Numbered from the stretch's first letter, positions 8,480-17,118 are shown. The stretch: DNA of 64,000 bases from Natronococcus sp. A-GB7 (GCF_029688865.1 NZ_JARUKV010000010.1:1-64000); one strand, 5' to 3'. Notes: generated by a model from the letters alone, not told the origin. Translations and numbers: made by a program.

Positions 8480-8863
8480 GCGTAGTGCTCCCGGTAGTAC
8501 CTGTCGTGTCCCTTGGTTTCAACTCCCATGCAGTATGTGCCACCAACCTACACGATCTTAGACCTTATTATAATAAATCTATAACTAAAACTCGAAATTA
8601 TATGTTCTGGGCTGTCGCTGTCGGCTTTTCGACAGCACCGCCGGTACCGTTTCCGTTCGAACTCGGATCTAACGGCCGTGAAACGTTTCAGCTATGATAG
8701 AAAATCGCCATTACCGGACCGATACACCGCGCCGTCGGTCGCGACGAACGGCGGTCCGGATACCGATCTGAACTCGACTGGACGGTGTTTCGACGGGGAG
8801 AACTTAAAGCTTAACCCAAATGATTTATAACTCCCATCCTCGACAGACAGTACTGGTGAGAGT
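8480..8863. promoter_or_regulatory. Divergent intergenic region between the quinoprotein unit and the ABC substrate-binding gene
   Basis: The 384 bases have no gene. An AT-rich patch at about 8560-8603 (TTATTATAATAAATC) stands out from the GC-rich surroundings and is a likely TATA region for the minus-strand unit, implying a leader of roughly 70-90 bases. At the right end GAACTTAAAGCTTAACC (8801-8818 region) and TTTATAA (8824-8830) precede the substrate-binding gene. I saw no thiamine (THI-box) riboswitch motif. Confidence 0.5.
8824..8830 (+). promoter_or_regulatory. TATA box for the NMT1-type substrate-binding lipoprotein gene
   Basis: TTTATAA lies 34 bases before the GTG start at 8864, which gives a predicted leader of about 10 bases. 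The upstream AAGCTTAA palindrome could be a TFB or regulator contact. Confidence 0.5.
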
Positions 8864-9940
8864 GTGAAGCACACACAAAGTACGCGACGCAGTGTCCTCG
8901 CCCTCGGCGGCGCGGTCGCCCTCTCGGGGTGTGCCGGCCGGCTCGGCGGGAACGGCGACGGCGATCCGTCGGCGGAGAACGGGGTCGCGGTGGACTCCGT
9001 GTCGCTACTGCTCAACTGGAACATGGGTGGACTCCACACGCCCTACGTCGCCGCCCGCGAGAACGGGTTCTACGAGGAAGAGGGGTTTACCGACGTCGAG
9101 TTCGAGAGCGGCGACGGCTCCGACTTCGCGGCGAACCAGACCGGGCTCGGCAACACCGAGTTCGCGATCTCGAGCGGCGACCAGATCCTGACCGTCAACA
9201 GCAACGAGCTGTCGCCGCGCGCAGTCGGGATCGTCATGCAGCGGAACCCGAACGTCGTCTTCGCCGACCGCGAGGGGTTCGGCGAACTCACTGACCCCGA
9301 TCAGCTCGAGGGCGTCACGGTCGGGAGCGGTCCGGGGATGGTCCGGACGATGACCGAAGCGTACCTCGACCACCACGACGTGCTGGACACCGTCGAGTAC
9401 GTCGACGCCGGCTTCGACACCGTCCAGCAGCTACTGGCCGGCGAGATCGACGTCGCTGGCGGCGTGTTCAGCGACGTCGTCGACGCCCGCCACCAGGGCC
9501 GGGAGATCGACGTCCTCGAGATCGACGAGGCCGTCCCCTCCTACGGCCACCTGATTACGACCGACGAGTCGTTCGCAGAGGAGAACCCCGACACCGTCGA
9601 GGCGTTCCTCCGGGCGACCGCGAGAGGTGCCGTCTGGGCGGCCCAGAACCCCGACGAGGCGATCGACCACCTCGTCGACGTCCAGCCCGAACTCGAGGAG
9701 ACCCGGGAGAACCAGTACGACAAGTGGGAGGAGATGTACACCGGATACATGCTCTCGGAGACGGTCGAGACGGAGGGCTGGGGAGCGAGCGCGCCGGAGC
9801 CGTGGCAGGAGACCCACGACGTGTTGGCCGATGCCGACGCCCTCGAGAACGAAGTCGACCCCGATGCCGTCTGGACGAACGACTACCTCGACGCCGAGGA
9901 CGAGTACGTCGCGGAGTTCGCCGACCGGATCGATGAGTAA
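8864..9940 (+). CDS. ABC transporter substrate-binding lipoprotein, NMT1/THI5 family
   Basis: The 358-residue secreted receptor has a twin-arginine segment (TRRSVLALGG) and a lipobox ending at Cys23 (ALSGC), so it is a Tat-exported lipoprotein on the outer face of the membrane. The mature domain opens with LLLNWNMGGLHTPYVAAREN, the start expected of the NMT1/ThiY and SsuA/TauA group, and shows GDGSDF and the VGSGPGMVRTM hinge. The ligand may be a thiamine pyrimidine or an organosulfonate. It uses a GTG start and is followed by a permease gene 39 bases on. Confidence 0.88.
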   Translation: MKHTQSTRRSVLALGGAVALSGCAGRLGGNGDGDPSAENGVAVDSVSLLLNWNMGGLHTPYVAARENGFYEEEGFTDVEFESGDGSDFAANQTGLGNTEFAISSGDQILTVNSNELSPRAVGIVMQRNPNVVFADREGFGELTDPDQLEGVTVGSGPGMVRTMTEAYLDHHDVLDTVEYVDAGFDTVQQLLAGEIDVAGGVFSDVVDARHQGREIDVLEIDEAVPSYGHLITTDESFAEENPDTVEAFLRATARGAVWAAQNPDEAIDHLVDVQPELEETRENQYDKWEEMYTGYMLSETVETEGWGASAPEPWQETHDVLADADALENEVDPDAVWTNDYLDAEDEYVAEFADRIDE

Positions 9941-9979
9941 CCGGCCCGCGGAACTCGAGAGACGCGATCGACGCACCGA

Positions 9980-10810
9980 ATGATCGACGAGCAGGCCGAC
10001 CGACGCGACGGACGACGGCTCGAGCGGATCCCGGGCAGCCGCGACGTTCTTCGGGGCTCCCGAACCCTCGCCCGCGGGCTCGCGACGCGACTGCTTCCGC
10101 CGACCGCCGTGTTCGTCCTGTTGCTCTCGACGTGGCACGGCGTCGTCGTCTACTACGACGTGCCGGCGATCGTGTTGCCGTCGCCGGCCGAGGTCGGGGC
10201 GACGCTCGTCGAGACCTATCCGACGCTGCTCGGCGACGCCGCCGTGACGGCAGTGACCGCCGGGATCGGACTCGTCGCCGGCACCGTCGTCGGTGCCGGC
10301 CTCGCCTTCGCGATGATCAGTTCTCGTCGAGCGGCGAGCACGATCCTTCCTTACGTCGTCGCGCTCCGAATCGCGCCGGTGATCGCGATCGCCCCGCTAC
10401 TCTTTCTGTGGTTCGGTCGCGGCGTTCCCGCCCGGGCGCTGGTCGTCACCACGCTGACGGTGTTCCCGATCACGATCGCGACTCTGGACGGGCTCCGCGG
10501 AACCCCCGAGTCGTACCTCGAGCTGTTGCGAACGGTCGACGCGTCGTCGACTGCGGTGTTCGTTCACATCCGGCTCCCCGCGGCCGCACCGAGCGTCTTC
10601 GCCGGGCTCAAGATCGCCGCGACGCTGTCGGTTATCGGTGCGGTCGTCGCCGAGTTCGTCACGCTCAACGCCGGACTCGGCTACCGGGTGTTCGAGACGG
10701 CGGCGTACCTCCGGACCGCGGAGACCTACGCCGCGCTGGTCGTCCTCTCCGTGGTCGGTATCGGCTTCTATCTCGTTCCCGTCGCCCTCGAGCGTGTGCT
10801 CTGGTACTGA
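9980..10810 (+). CDS. ABC transporter permease (BPD inner-membrane family)
   Basis: The 276-residue SsuC/TauC/ThiX-like permease has about six membrane helices after a charged N-terminal stretch of about 35 residues. The EAA-type coupling loop is visible as YLELLRTVDASSTAVFVHIRLP with the following APSVFAGLKIA helix. It lies 39 bases behind the lipoprotein gene on the same strand. The second permease, at 10843-11619, points toward it, 32 bases between stops. The two may form a heterodimer served by one ATPase. Confidence 0.88.
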   Translation: MIDEQADRRDGRRLERIPGSRDVLRGSRTLARGLATRLLPPTAVFVLLLSTWHGVVVYYDVPAIVLPSPAEVGATLVETYPTLLGDAAVTAVTAGIGLVAGTVVGAGLAFAMISSRRAASTILPYVVALRIAPVIAIAPLLFLWFGRGVPARALVVTTLTVFPITIATLDGLRGTPESYLELLRTVDASSTAVFVHIRLPAAAPSVFAGLKIAATLSVIGAVVAEFVTLNAGLGYRVFETAAYLRTAETYAALVVLSVVGIGFYLVPVALERVLWY

Positions 10811-10842
10811 TCGCAACACGGTCCCCTGGTTCTGGACGGGCG

Positions 10843-11619
10843 TCAGTCGAGGACCTCGAGTCCGAGCCGTTCGTGGACGCGTCGCTGAACGAGGACGACG
10901 ATCCCGTACAGCGCAAGTCCCACGAGCAACAGGACGACGAGCGCTGCGAGCATGACGTCGGGGCGGACGTTCTCCGACCCCATCAGGATCAGAAAGCCCA
11001 GCCCGTTGTCGGCGACGACCCACTCCGCGACGACCGCGCCGACGACCGCGAGGGTCACCGACTGTTTCAGGCCGGCGAAGATGTCGGGGATCGCGTAGGG
11101 GACGTCGACGTACAGGATCCGCTCGATCGGCCCGGCGTCGACCGACCGCAGCAGGTAGTGGTGAGCCGTCGGCGTGCGATCGAGCCCCGCTGCGGTGTTC
11201 AACACCAGTGGGAAGAAGGTGATGAGCGCGACGAAGACGATCGCCGTCGTCATCCCCGTGCCCAGATAGATGAGCAACAGCGGGGCGATCGCGAGCTTCG
11301 GCAACACGCGAACCGTCACGAGGTACGGGTAGACGGCCCGTCGAAACCACGGGACGTACGCGACGAAGGCGGCGAGGGCGATCCCGGCTCCGATTCCGAT
11401 CGCACCGCCGTAGACGACCTTTTCGAGGGTGTAGAGGGCGTTCACGAGGTACAGCTCCGGGTTGCCGGCCAGTCGCGCGACGACGGCGTCGGGAGCGGGA
11501 AGGAGAAACGGCGGGATATCCCCGAGCTCCGTGAGCGCCCACCAGAGCGCGACGCCGGCACAGAGCGCGCTCGCGGGGTAGACGGCGCCGCTACCGGTGA
11601 CGGTGATCCGTTCAGTCAT
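10843..11619 (-). CDS. ABC transporter permease (second, BPD inner-membrane family)
   Basis: The 258-residue permease is of the same family as its convergent neighbour but clearly different in sequence. It has about six helices and a coupling loop HYLLRSVDAGPIERILYVDVP followed by AIPDIFAGLKQSVTLAV. It is the last gene of the minus-strand unit regulator - ATPase - permease and overlaps the ATPase gene by 8 bases, which suggests tight coupling. It probably transports the same substrate as the 8864-10810 half. Confidence 0.88.
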   Translation of the reverse strand: MTERITVTGSGAVYPASALCAGVALWWALTELGDIPPFLLPAPDAVVARLAGNPELYLVNALYTLEKVVYGGAIGIGAGIALAAFVAYVPWFRRAVYPYLVTVRVLPKLAIAPLLLIYLGTGMTTAIVFVALITFFPLVLNTAAGLDRTPTAHHYLLRSVDAGPIERILYVDVPYAIPDIFAGLKQSVTLAVVGAVVAEWVVADNGLGFLILMGSENVRPDVMLAALVVLLLVGLALYGIVVLVQRRVHERLGLEVLD

Positions 11620-12355
11620 AGCTCTCGTGAAGCGTCTGGCGGACGGCCGCGACCTGTTCCTGGAACGCCTGCGAGCCCAGCGACTCCGTGTCGCGGGGGC
11701 CGGGGAGGTCGATGTCGAACGTCGCCTCGATCCGTCCCGGCTGATCGCGCATCACGACACACCGGTCGCCCAGAAACACCGCCTCGGGAACGCTGTGGGT
11801 GACGAAGACGATCGTCTTCCGCTCGCGGCGCCAGAGCGACCGGATCTCGACGCCGAGCTCGTCGCGGGTGATCTCGTCGAGTTCCCCGAACGGCTCGTCC
11901 ATCAACAACACGTCCGCGCCGAGGTGGATCGCTCGAGCGATGGCGACGCGCTGTTTCATCCCGCCCGAGAGCGCGGCTGGCCGGGCGTCCTCGAACCCGT
12001 CGAGCCCCATCGTCTCGAGCAACGCGTGTGCTCCCTCGCGGTCCGGGGGCTTGTCGGCCATCTTCCGGAGGAAGACGACGTTCTCGAGGGCGCTCTTCCA
12101 GGGAAGCAGCGTGTGTTGCTGGAAGACGAATCCGATATCCCCCACCTCCTGTGCGACCGACGGGGCTCGGTCGTCGATTGTGACGCGTCCCGCGGTCGGC
12201 TCCTGGAGCCCGCCGATCGCGCGCAGCAGCGTCGTCTTCCCGCAGCCCGAGGGGCCGACGACGGTGACGAACTCCCCGTCGTCGATCCCGAGGTCGACGT
12301 TGGCGACCGCAGTGAAATCGTCGAACGCGACGTCGACGTTCTCGAGGTCGATCAC
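11612..12355 (-). CDS. ABC transporter ATP-binding protein (SsuB/TauB/ThiZ-like)
   Basis: The 247-residue cytoplasmic ATPase has Walker A GPSGCGKTT at about 34-42, Q-loop FVFQQHTLLPW, signature LSGGMKQRVAIARA, Walker B VLLMDEPFGELD and switch VTHS. It is the only ATPase near either permease, so it probably drives the whole transporter. It starts with GTG overlapping the stop of the regulator gene (GTGA), and its end overlaps the permease start. Confidence 0.92.
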   Translation of the reverse strand: MIDLENVDVAFDDFTAVANVDLGIDDGEFVTVVGPSGCGKTTLLRAIGGLQEPTAGRVTIDDRAPSVAQEVGDIGFVFQQHTLLPWKSALENVVFLRKMADKPPDREGAHALLETMGLDGFEDARPAALSGGMKQRVAIARAIHLGADVLLMDEPFGELDEITRDELGVEIRSLWRRERKTIVFVTHSVPEAVFLGDRCVVMRDQPGRIEATFDIDLPGPRDTESLGSQAFQEQVAAVRQTLHESYD

Positions 12356-13617
12356 GGTTCCTCCGCGAGCAGCTCCCCCTGCTCGAGGGCCGTCCGGAGT
12401 CGGTTCCAGGTTCGCTCGCGCTGCCAGCCCCAGCCGCGTTCGCGCGTGTCGTCGCTGTCCCCGAACTCTTCGACCGCCCGCTCGAACGTCTCCCGGACGC
12501 GCTCGGGCTCGTCGTCGCCGCGTTCGGCGATTCGCGCCGCCGCCGGATCGGGGTCACGAGTCGCTTCCCGCCAGCCACCGGCCGTCCCCGCGAGGAGCGC
12601 CTCGAGCGATGGCTGACGTCGGTCAAGCGCCCGCTCTCGAGCGACGATCGTCGGCCCGTAGATCGGGAAGTGATCGGTGAGCAACAGCGTGTCGACGGTC
12701 TCGCCGCGTTCCTCGAGCTCCCGCGGGTCGGTGATGGAGCCGGTGACGACGTCGGCCTCGCCGGCCAGCAGCGCCGTCCGCTCCTCACCGGTCGTCTCCT
12801 CGACCTCGAGGTCCCCCCCGAGAGCCGTCTGGGAGACGAACAGCCGACCGAGCACACCCGTTTCGGAGTGAGCGGGCATCCCGAGTCGCTGTCCCCGGAG
12901 CTGGTCGACGCTGCGAAGCTCCGCGCCGAAGACGTCGCGGGTGGAGTACAGCACCGTCATCGCGCGCTGGTAGAGGACCGCGACCGGCACGATCGGAACG
13001 CCGGCCGCCCTGGCCCGCAGTACGGTCGCGGCACCGGCGACCGCGATGTCGGCCTCGCCAGCGTCGACCCGGTCGACGGCGCGTCGAGATCCCTCGTGGT
13101 GCTCGAACTCGACGTCGACCCCGTACTCGTCGTACCAACCCGACTCGGCGGCCGCGTACAGCGGGACGTGAAGCCCGTTCGGCCGCCAGTTCAGTGCGAC
13201 CGTCAGCTTCGGCTCCTCGGCCGACTCCGGCTCCCGCTCGGTCGTGTCGTCCCGAAAGATCTCGTCCGCCCGCTCGAGCAGTGTCGCCGCGTGTCGCTCG
13301 TACGCCCGACGACGGCTCGAGGCGAGGTCGTCGGTCGGTCGCCAGGCCGACGGCGGCCGTCCCTGGCTGGCGCTCGCGACCGTGGAGCGCTCGATCAGCC
13401 CGTCGGCCTCGAGGCGGGTGACCGCGTCACTGATCGGGGATCGGCTCAGCTCGGTCCCGACCCGAAGCTGGATCGTCGTCGCGGGGTCGTCCTCGCGGTC
13501 GGCCCGCAACAGCAGGTACGCAAGGACCCGCGCGGGCGTCCGTCCGAGCCCGACGGCGAGGTCGTCGACGACCGGTCGATCCTCGTCGTCGAGCACCCAG
13601 AACGTTCGCGGACGCAT
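12352..13617 (-). CDS. HTH - NMT1/THI5-domain fusion, predicted ligand-sensing regulator
   Basis: The 421-residue protein has two parts. Residues about 25-95 form a winged helix-turn-helix (ARVLAYLLL, recognition helix SPISDAVTRLEADGLIE, wing about 75-93). Residues 137-400 are a substrate-binding-protein fold of the same family as the lipoprotein at 8864: compare LTVALNWRPNGLHVPLYAA with LLLNWNMGGLHTPYVAA. There is no signal peptide, so the binding domain should be cytoplasmic. It leads the operon with the ATPase and permease and probably senses the transported compound. The ATG at 13617 is chosen because the upstream in-frame extension is low-complexity R/S/T and unlike a protein. Confidence 0.82.
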   Translation of the reverse strand: MRPRTFWVLDDEDRPVVDDLAVGLGRTPARVLAYLLLRADREDDPATTIQLRVGTELSRSPISDAVTRLEADGLIERSTVASASQGRPPSAWRPTDDLASSRRRAYERHAATLLERADEIFRDDTTEREPESAEEPKLTVALNWRPNGLHVPLYAAAESGWYDEYGVDVEFEHHEGSRRAVDRVDAGEADIAVAGAATVLRARAAGVPIVPVAVLYQRAMTVLYSTRDVFGAELRSVDQLRGQRLGMPAHSETGVLGRLFVSQTALGGDLEVEETTGEERTALLAGEADVVTGSITDPRELEERGETVDTLLLTDHFPIYGPTIVARERALDRRQPSLEALLAGTAGGWREATRDPDPAAARIAERGDDEPERVRETFERAVEEFGDSDDTRERGWGWQRERTWNRLRTALEQGELLAEEP

Positions 13618-13705
13618 TCGTCCTGATTGACTGTGTGAGACCGCATAAGGGTACCCCCGCCGTTCGCTCGATACCAGAGACCATCCTCGAAAAAGCTGGA
13701 CGTCG

Positions 13706-13870
13706 CTACCGGTGGTTCGCCGCGCGGTGGTCGACTCGCGTCGGCTTGACCTTGCCGTGTTGCTCGAGCTCGTGGGCGTTGAGTCGCCGCTGGAGGTCGG
13801 CGCTCGACGCGACGGCGAAGTACGTTTCACACACTGAACACTTATCGACGAGTAGATCGTTCGAACTCAT
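13706..13870 (-). CDS. Small zinc-finger protein (54 residues)
   Basis: The short protein has CSVCETYF at 11-18 and two later histidines in LNAHELEQHGK (His33, His38), giving a C2H2-type finger. The remaining residues are polar. It is probably a nucleic-acid or protein-binding micro-protein of a kind common in haloarchaea; the function is unknown. It lies just upstream of the fusion regulator on the same strand (88 bases apart) but need not be in its operon. Confidence 0.7.
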   Translation of the reverse strand: MSSNDLLVDKCSVCETYFAVASSADLQRRLNAHELEQHGKVKPTRVDHRAANHR

Positions 13871-14128
13871 AGTAGTAGTCTTCGAAGTCGAATACGCAGT
13901 TTTCGGAGCTTTCGACAGTCGTGCAAGGGATTCGAGGGGGATGACGGGCGTCGTTGCGTGGGCCGGTCCCTTTTTACCGGTCTCGAGTGCACCCAGTACC
14001 GCGGTATACGGCCCCCTGACGGCTGAGAACGGTCGTACCGGTGACTGCTAGCGAACCGCCTCTACCGGGCGGCGGAGCCGACCGTCGTCCGTCCGAGGAT
14101 TCATTATCGTGGCAGTCAATACCAATCT

Positions 14129-14308
14129 ATGGACCCGTACACGGACGACCTTCGGCTGCCGCGAGCGCGTCTCGAGCCGGACGCGAGGGCGACCGTGCGC
14201 TGTCGGGACTGTCGGGCGACCTTTCCGCGGCGGGACGTTCACCTGCCGACGAAGGGAACGCTTCGCTGTCCCGAGTGTGATTCCGGCGCGATCGCCGACA
14301 TCGACTGA
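14129..14308 (+). CDS. Small zinc-ribbon protein (59 residues)
   Basis: The acidic and basic mixed N-terminus is followed by two Cys pairs, CRDC (25-28) and CPEC (48-51), separated by about 19 residues, which is the classic zinc ribbon. The product could be a small regulator or RNA/DNA-binding protein; nothing more specific is visible. ATG at 14129, stop at 14306-14308. Codon use is like that of neighbouring genes. Confidence 0.72.
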   Translation: MDPYTDDLRLPRARLEPDARATVRCRDCRATFPRRDVHLPTKGTLRCPECDSGAIADID

Positions 14309-14433
14309 GGCTCCACACGCTCACGGACAGTCCGGGCCCCGAGAGCCTCGGGTACGGTGTCGCCGTGGACGGACGCCTCGAGTCCGTCGCGAACGTTTTT
14401 GCCGTGCAGCGTGGTAGTTTCCCACGGTAGTCA

Positions 14434-15318
14434 ATGCGTCTCTTTCCCATGGATATCGGCCCCGTTCGACAGCCGGAGTACACGGGCGAAAACCGCTGTC
14501 TACCGTGTACGGTCGTCAACGTGGCGATCGCGCTCACTCTGGCGGGGACACTGGGAATCGTTACGACCGTCCCGGTCGGGGCGACCGCGCTCGGCGGCTT
14601 TCTCGCGGTGATCTACCTTCGTGGCTATCTCGTCCCGGGAACGCCGGAACTCACCGAGCGCTACCTTCCGGCGTCGGTCCTTCGGCTGTTCGGGAAGGAA
14701 CCGATCGCGACCCGCTCGCTCGAGGGAACCGCGGCGGAGGATCCCTGGGACCAACTCGTCGCCGCCGAGGTCGTCGATCGGTCGTCCGAGGGGACGCTCT
14801 CCCTGACCGATCGGTTCCGGGAGGAGTTCCGCGTCGAAATCGATCGCCGCGAATCAGCGCCGGGAGCCGACGACGTCGAGGCACTCGCCGCCTCCGAGGC
14901 CGTCGAACGCGGGCCGCGGGCGTACTCGATCGACGGCAACCGTCTCCTTCGATGGGAGTCCGACGCCGCACTCCTCGCCGACGCTGCGGCCGCGTCGGTC
15001 CTCCGAGCGACGGTCGAGGGCTGGTCGGACCTCGAGCGCGACGCCCGTCTGGCGCTCCTCGAGCGGATCCGGCTCCTGCTCGAGCGCTGTCCGGGCTGTG
15101 ACGGGCCGGTCGATCGAAACGACGAACGGGTCGACCCGTGCTGTCAACCACCACATGTCGCCGTCTGGACGGTCTGTCGGGACTGCGACGCCGTCATCGC
15201 GGACGTGACCGCCCCCGAATCGGACGTCGAGGTGTGGGCGGGACTGCTCGGAGTCGACGCGGACGGAGCGGCCCGAACCGACGCCTCGGAAGCGGTCGAG
15301 GGCTGGTCGAACTCCTGA
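14434..15318 (+). CDS. Conserved membrane protein with C-terminal Cys-rich domain, function unknown
   Basis: The 294-residue protein begins MRLFPMDIG and has a CLPC pair at about 22-25. Two membrane helices follow (VVNVAIALTLAGTLGIVTTV and a second near 48-68). The soluble domain ends in a Cys-rich part with CPGC, a CC pair and CRDC (about 218-255), likely a zinc-binding ribbon. I have no function for it. The start at 14434 is the only one that gives the conserved-looking N-terminus. Confidence 0.75.
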   Translation: MRLFPMDIGPVRQPEYTGENRCLPCTVVNVAIALTLAGTLGIVTTVPVGATALGGFLAVIYLRGYLVPGTPELTERYLPASVLRLFGKEPIATRSLEGTAAEDPWDQLVAAEVVDRSSEGTLSLTDRFREEFRVEIDRRESAPGADDVEALAASEAVERGPRAYSIDGNRLLRWESDAALLADAAAASVLRATVEGWSDLERDARLALLERIRLLLERCPGCDGPVDRNDERVDPCCQPPHVAVWTVCRDCDAVIADVTAPESDVEVWAGLLGVDADGAARTDASEAVEGWSNS

Positions 15319-15434
15319 CGGTTCGGCCGGGATACGAGCCGACGCCCGAAGCGCCTCCGAGGGCTCGGTTTCTTCCGACGTTTGTTCCGTGCCCAGACTT
15401 GTGATTCATGGTGACTGTTAAATTTAACAGAAAG

Positions 15435-15440
15435 TATATA
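15435..15440 (+). promoter_or_regulatory. TATA box for the Tat-exported metalloprotease gene
   Basis: TATATA lies 26-31 bases before the ATG at 15466, in an AT-rich stretch (15418-15460), which predicts a leaderless transcript. Confidence 0.65.
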
Positions 15441-15465
15441 CTGAATTACTGTATGATGAATGTGT

Positions 15466-16197
15466 ATGGACCGGCGCACGTTCCTCACGGGAGTCGGGAC
15501 CGTCGCGGGAGGGGCAGTCGCGTTCGACCGTGGTGTGCGCCGCGTTCGCGCGCCGGAGACGATAACCGTCGCCGTCTACCAGACCGACGAGCTCACGACC
15601 GGGTTCGTGGAGAGCGGCCAGCGACGGGACACGGGCCAGCGTCTCGCCGAAGCGGGGGTGCGGGACATCCTCGAGCCCCAGTTCGCGAACTCGTTCGAAC
15701 TGCTCGACGAGACGACGACCGTTCCACAGGAAGTAACGGCGCTGCCACCGGCGCTGTCGACGTTCGGCGACGAGATGTCGGCCGCGAGACGGTCGCTCGT
15801 GAACTGGGTCGAGTACAACCGAACGCGGTCGTCCGTCGACAGCCACATCCTCCTCTCGCACCACCCGGAGATCAGATCGGGCAACGGTATCGCATCCCCC
15901 GCGATCCTCCCGACGTGCTGTGAACCGATCGACCGCTACGGGATCGCCTGGATGGCGGCCGAGGGGTCGAACCGCGTCGAGGCGGCCGTCGCGGAGACGG
16001 TCGCCCACGAGATCGGCCACACGATCGGATTGCAACACTCCCACGGCGCGAACATCGGCAACGCCATCTCGGTCATGCTGACCAGCTCGTACGCGCGACG
16101 CGTCGGTCGAAACCTCTTTGGAGACCGCGTTCAGCCCGCTGATCGTCGGGTGTCCGAGCTGAACGACGATATCACCGATCGCCATCTGCGGGTGTAA
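15466..16197 (+). CDS. Tat-exported metzincin-like zinc metalloprotease
   Basis: The 243-residue protein opens with a twin-arginine signal (MDRRTFLTGVGTVAGGA). The zinc site HEIGHTIGLQH (His181, Glu182, His185, His191) is the metzincin HExxHxxGxxH motif, and Met204 in ISVML is a plausible Met-turn. A CC pair at 151-152 may form a structural disulfide. It is a small secreted peptidase that acts outside the cell or is membrane-bound; the substrate is unknown. The ATG at 15466 is fixed by the TATA box and the Tat motif. Confidence 0.82.
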   Translation: MDRRTFLTGVGTVAGGAVAFDRGVRRVRAPETITVAVYQTDELTTGFVESGQRRDTGQRLAEAGVRDILEPQFANSFELLDETTTVPQEVTALPPALSTFGDEMSAARRSLVNWVEYNRTRSSVDSHILLSHHPEIRSGNGIASPAILPTCCEPIDRYGIAWMAAEGSNRVEAAVAETVAHEIGHTIGLQHSHGANIGNAISVMLTSSYARRVGRNLFGDRVQPADRRVSELNDDITDRHLRV

Positions 16198-16383
16198 TCG
16201 GGGTCGATCGACGACCCCCGGTCGGAAGCCGGCACCGCCCCTGCACTCGAGCGGTTCCGGCTCGAGGCCACACCCGTTCTCGGGTCTGTCGGATCCGCGA
16301 CGGGAGCACGCGGTTTCCGGTAGACGGACGTCTCACAGCGAAGCGCGGCGAACTCGCCTTCGGAACCGGTAGACGCTACTCGG

Positions 16384-17118
16384 CTACTGGCAGGGACCGT
16401 ACTCGACCTCGTCCCCGGTAACGAACGCGCGGAGTGTCGCCCGTGCGAGGTGCCCGTTCCGGCGGACGTGATGTTCGGGGACGAGCGGGAGGGGAACGGG
16501 ACGGAACCCGTCGGTACGCATCGAGCGGAAGCTCGTGTACCGTCTGACGGGATTCTCTCCCCGGAACACGGACAGTTGGCCGTCCTCGTCGCGGCCGTAT
16601 CGATACCGGAACGCCGTCGGCTCGGGGCCGGGACACCGCAGCGCTTCGACACTGTCGAGGACTGCGACAGTCTCGCCTCCGACATCGAGGATCAGCGAGG
16701 GATCGTCGCCGTCCGCGGCGGTTTCGCGCCACTCGATCCGACCGGAGGTACCGAGACAGGCGAAGCTATCGTCGGTCAGTCCGATCCGGTCCTCGACGGC
16801 GTAAAACTGCCTGGCACCGTCGCGTCGGGAGTCGAGAAGAAACGGAGACTCCAGCACCGCCCTCAGCTCGTCGTTCGTCCACCGGTCCGCGACGAGTACC
16901 GGAACGTGTCCCCGGTGTACAGCGGTCGCGATCCTCGAGACGATAGTCAGCGGCGCACTGTCCGGCGGGTAGACGAGGTGCAGCGGTGCGTCGACGCCGG
17001 CGAACGCCGTCGGACCGTCGAGGGCGAGCGTCGCGTCGCCGTCCGATCGGAGCGCGAACCCTCGGCTCTCGAGATCGTCCGTTACGGCGCCGAGGCGACG
17101 AGTCGCTGGATGAACCAT
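16384..17118 (-). CDS. Conserved haloarchaeal protein of unknown function (244 residues)
   Basis: It is a soluble protein without signal peptide or membrane span. Alternating strands and helices are suggested by APLHLVYPPD, VPVLVADRWTNDELRAVL and LILDVGGETVAVL. A short RYGRDEDGQLSVFRGENPV stretch and a charged C-terminal part follow. No catalytic motif is recognisable. It is transcribed alone, divergent from the SDR gene at 17255. Codon use fits real coding. Confidence 0.65.
   Translation of the reverse strand: MVHPATRRLGAVTDDLESRGFALRSDGDATLALDGPTAFAGVDAPLHLVYPPDSAPLTIVSRIATAVHRGHVPVLVADRWTNDELRAVLESPFLLDSRRDGARQFYAVEDRIGLTDDSFACLGTSGRIEWRETAADGDDPSLILDVGGETVAVLDSVEALRCPGPEPTAFRYRYGRDEDGQLSVFRGENPVRRYTSFRSMRTDGFRPVPLPLVPEHHVRRNGHLARATLRAFVTGDEVEYGPCQ

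Noticed and set aside
8480-8863. Thiamine (TPP) riboswitch upstream of the NMT1-type gene
   Set aside because: No CTGAGA or ACCTGATCTGG-type conserved blocks are present; the region has ordinary promoter-like AT patches.
13635-14051. Plus-strand 138-codon frame beside the fusion regulator
   Set aside because: It covers the zinc-finger gene antisense and has no family features.
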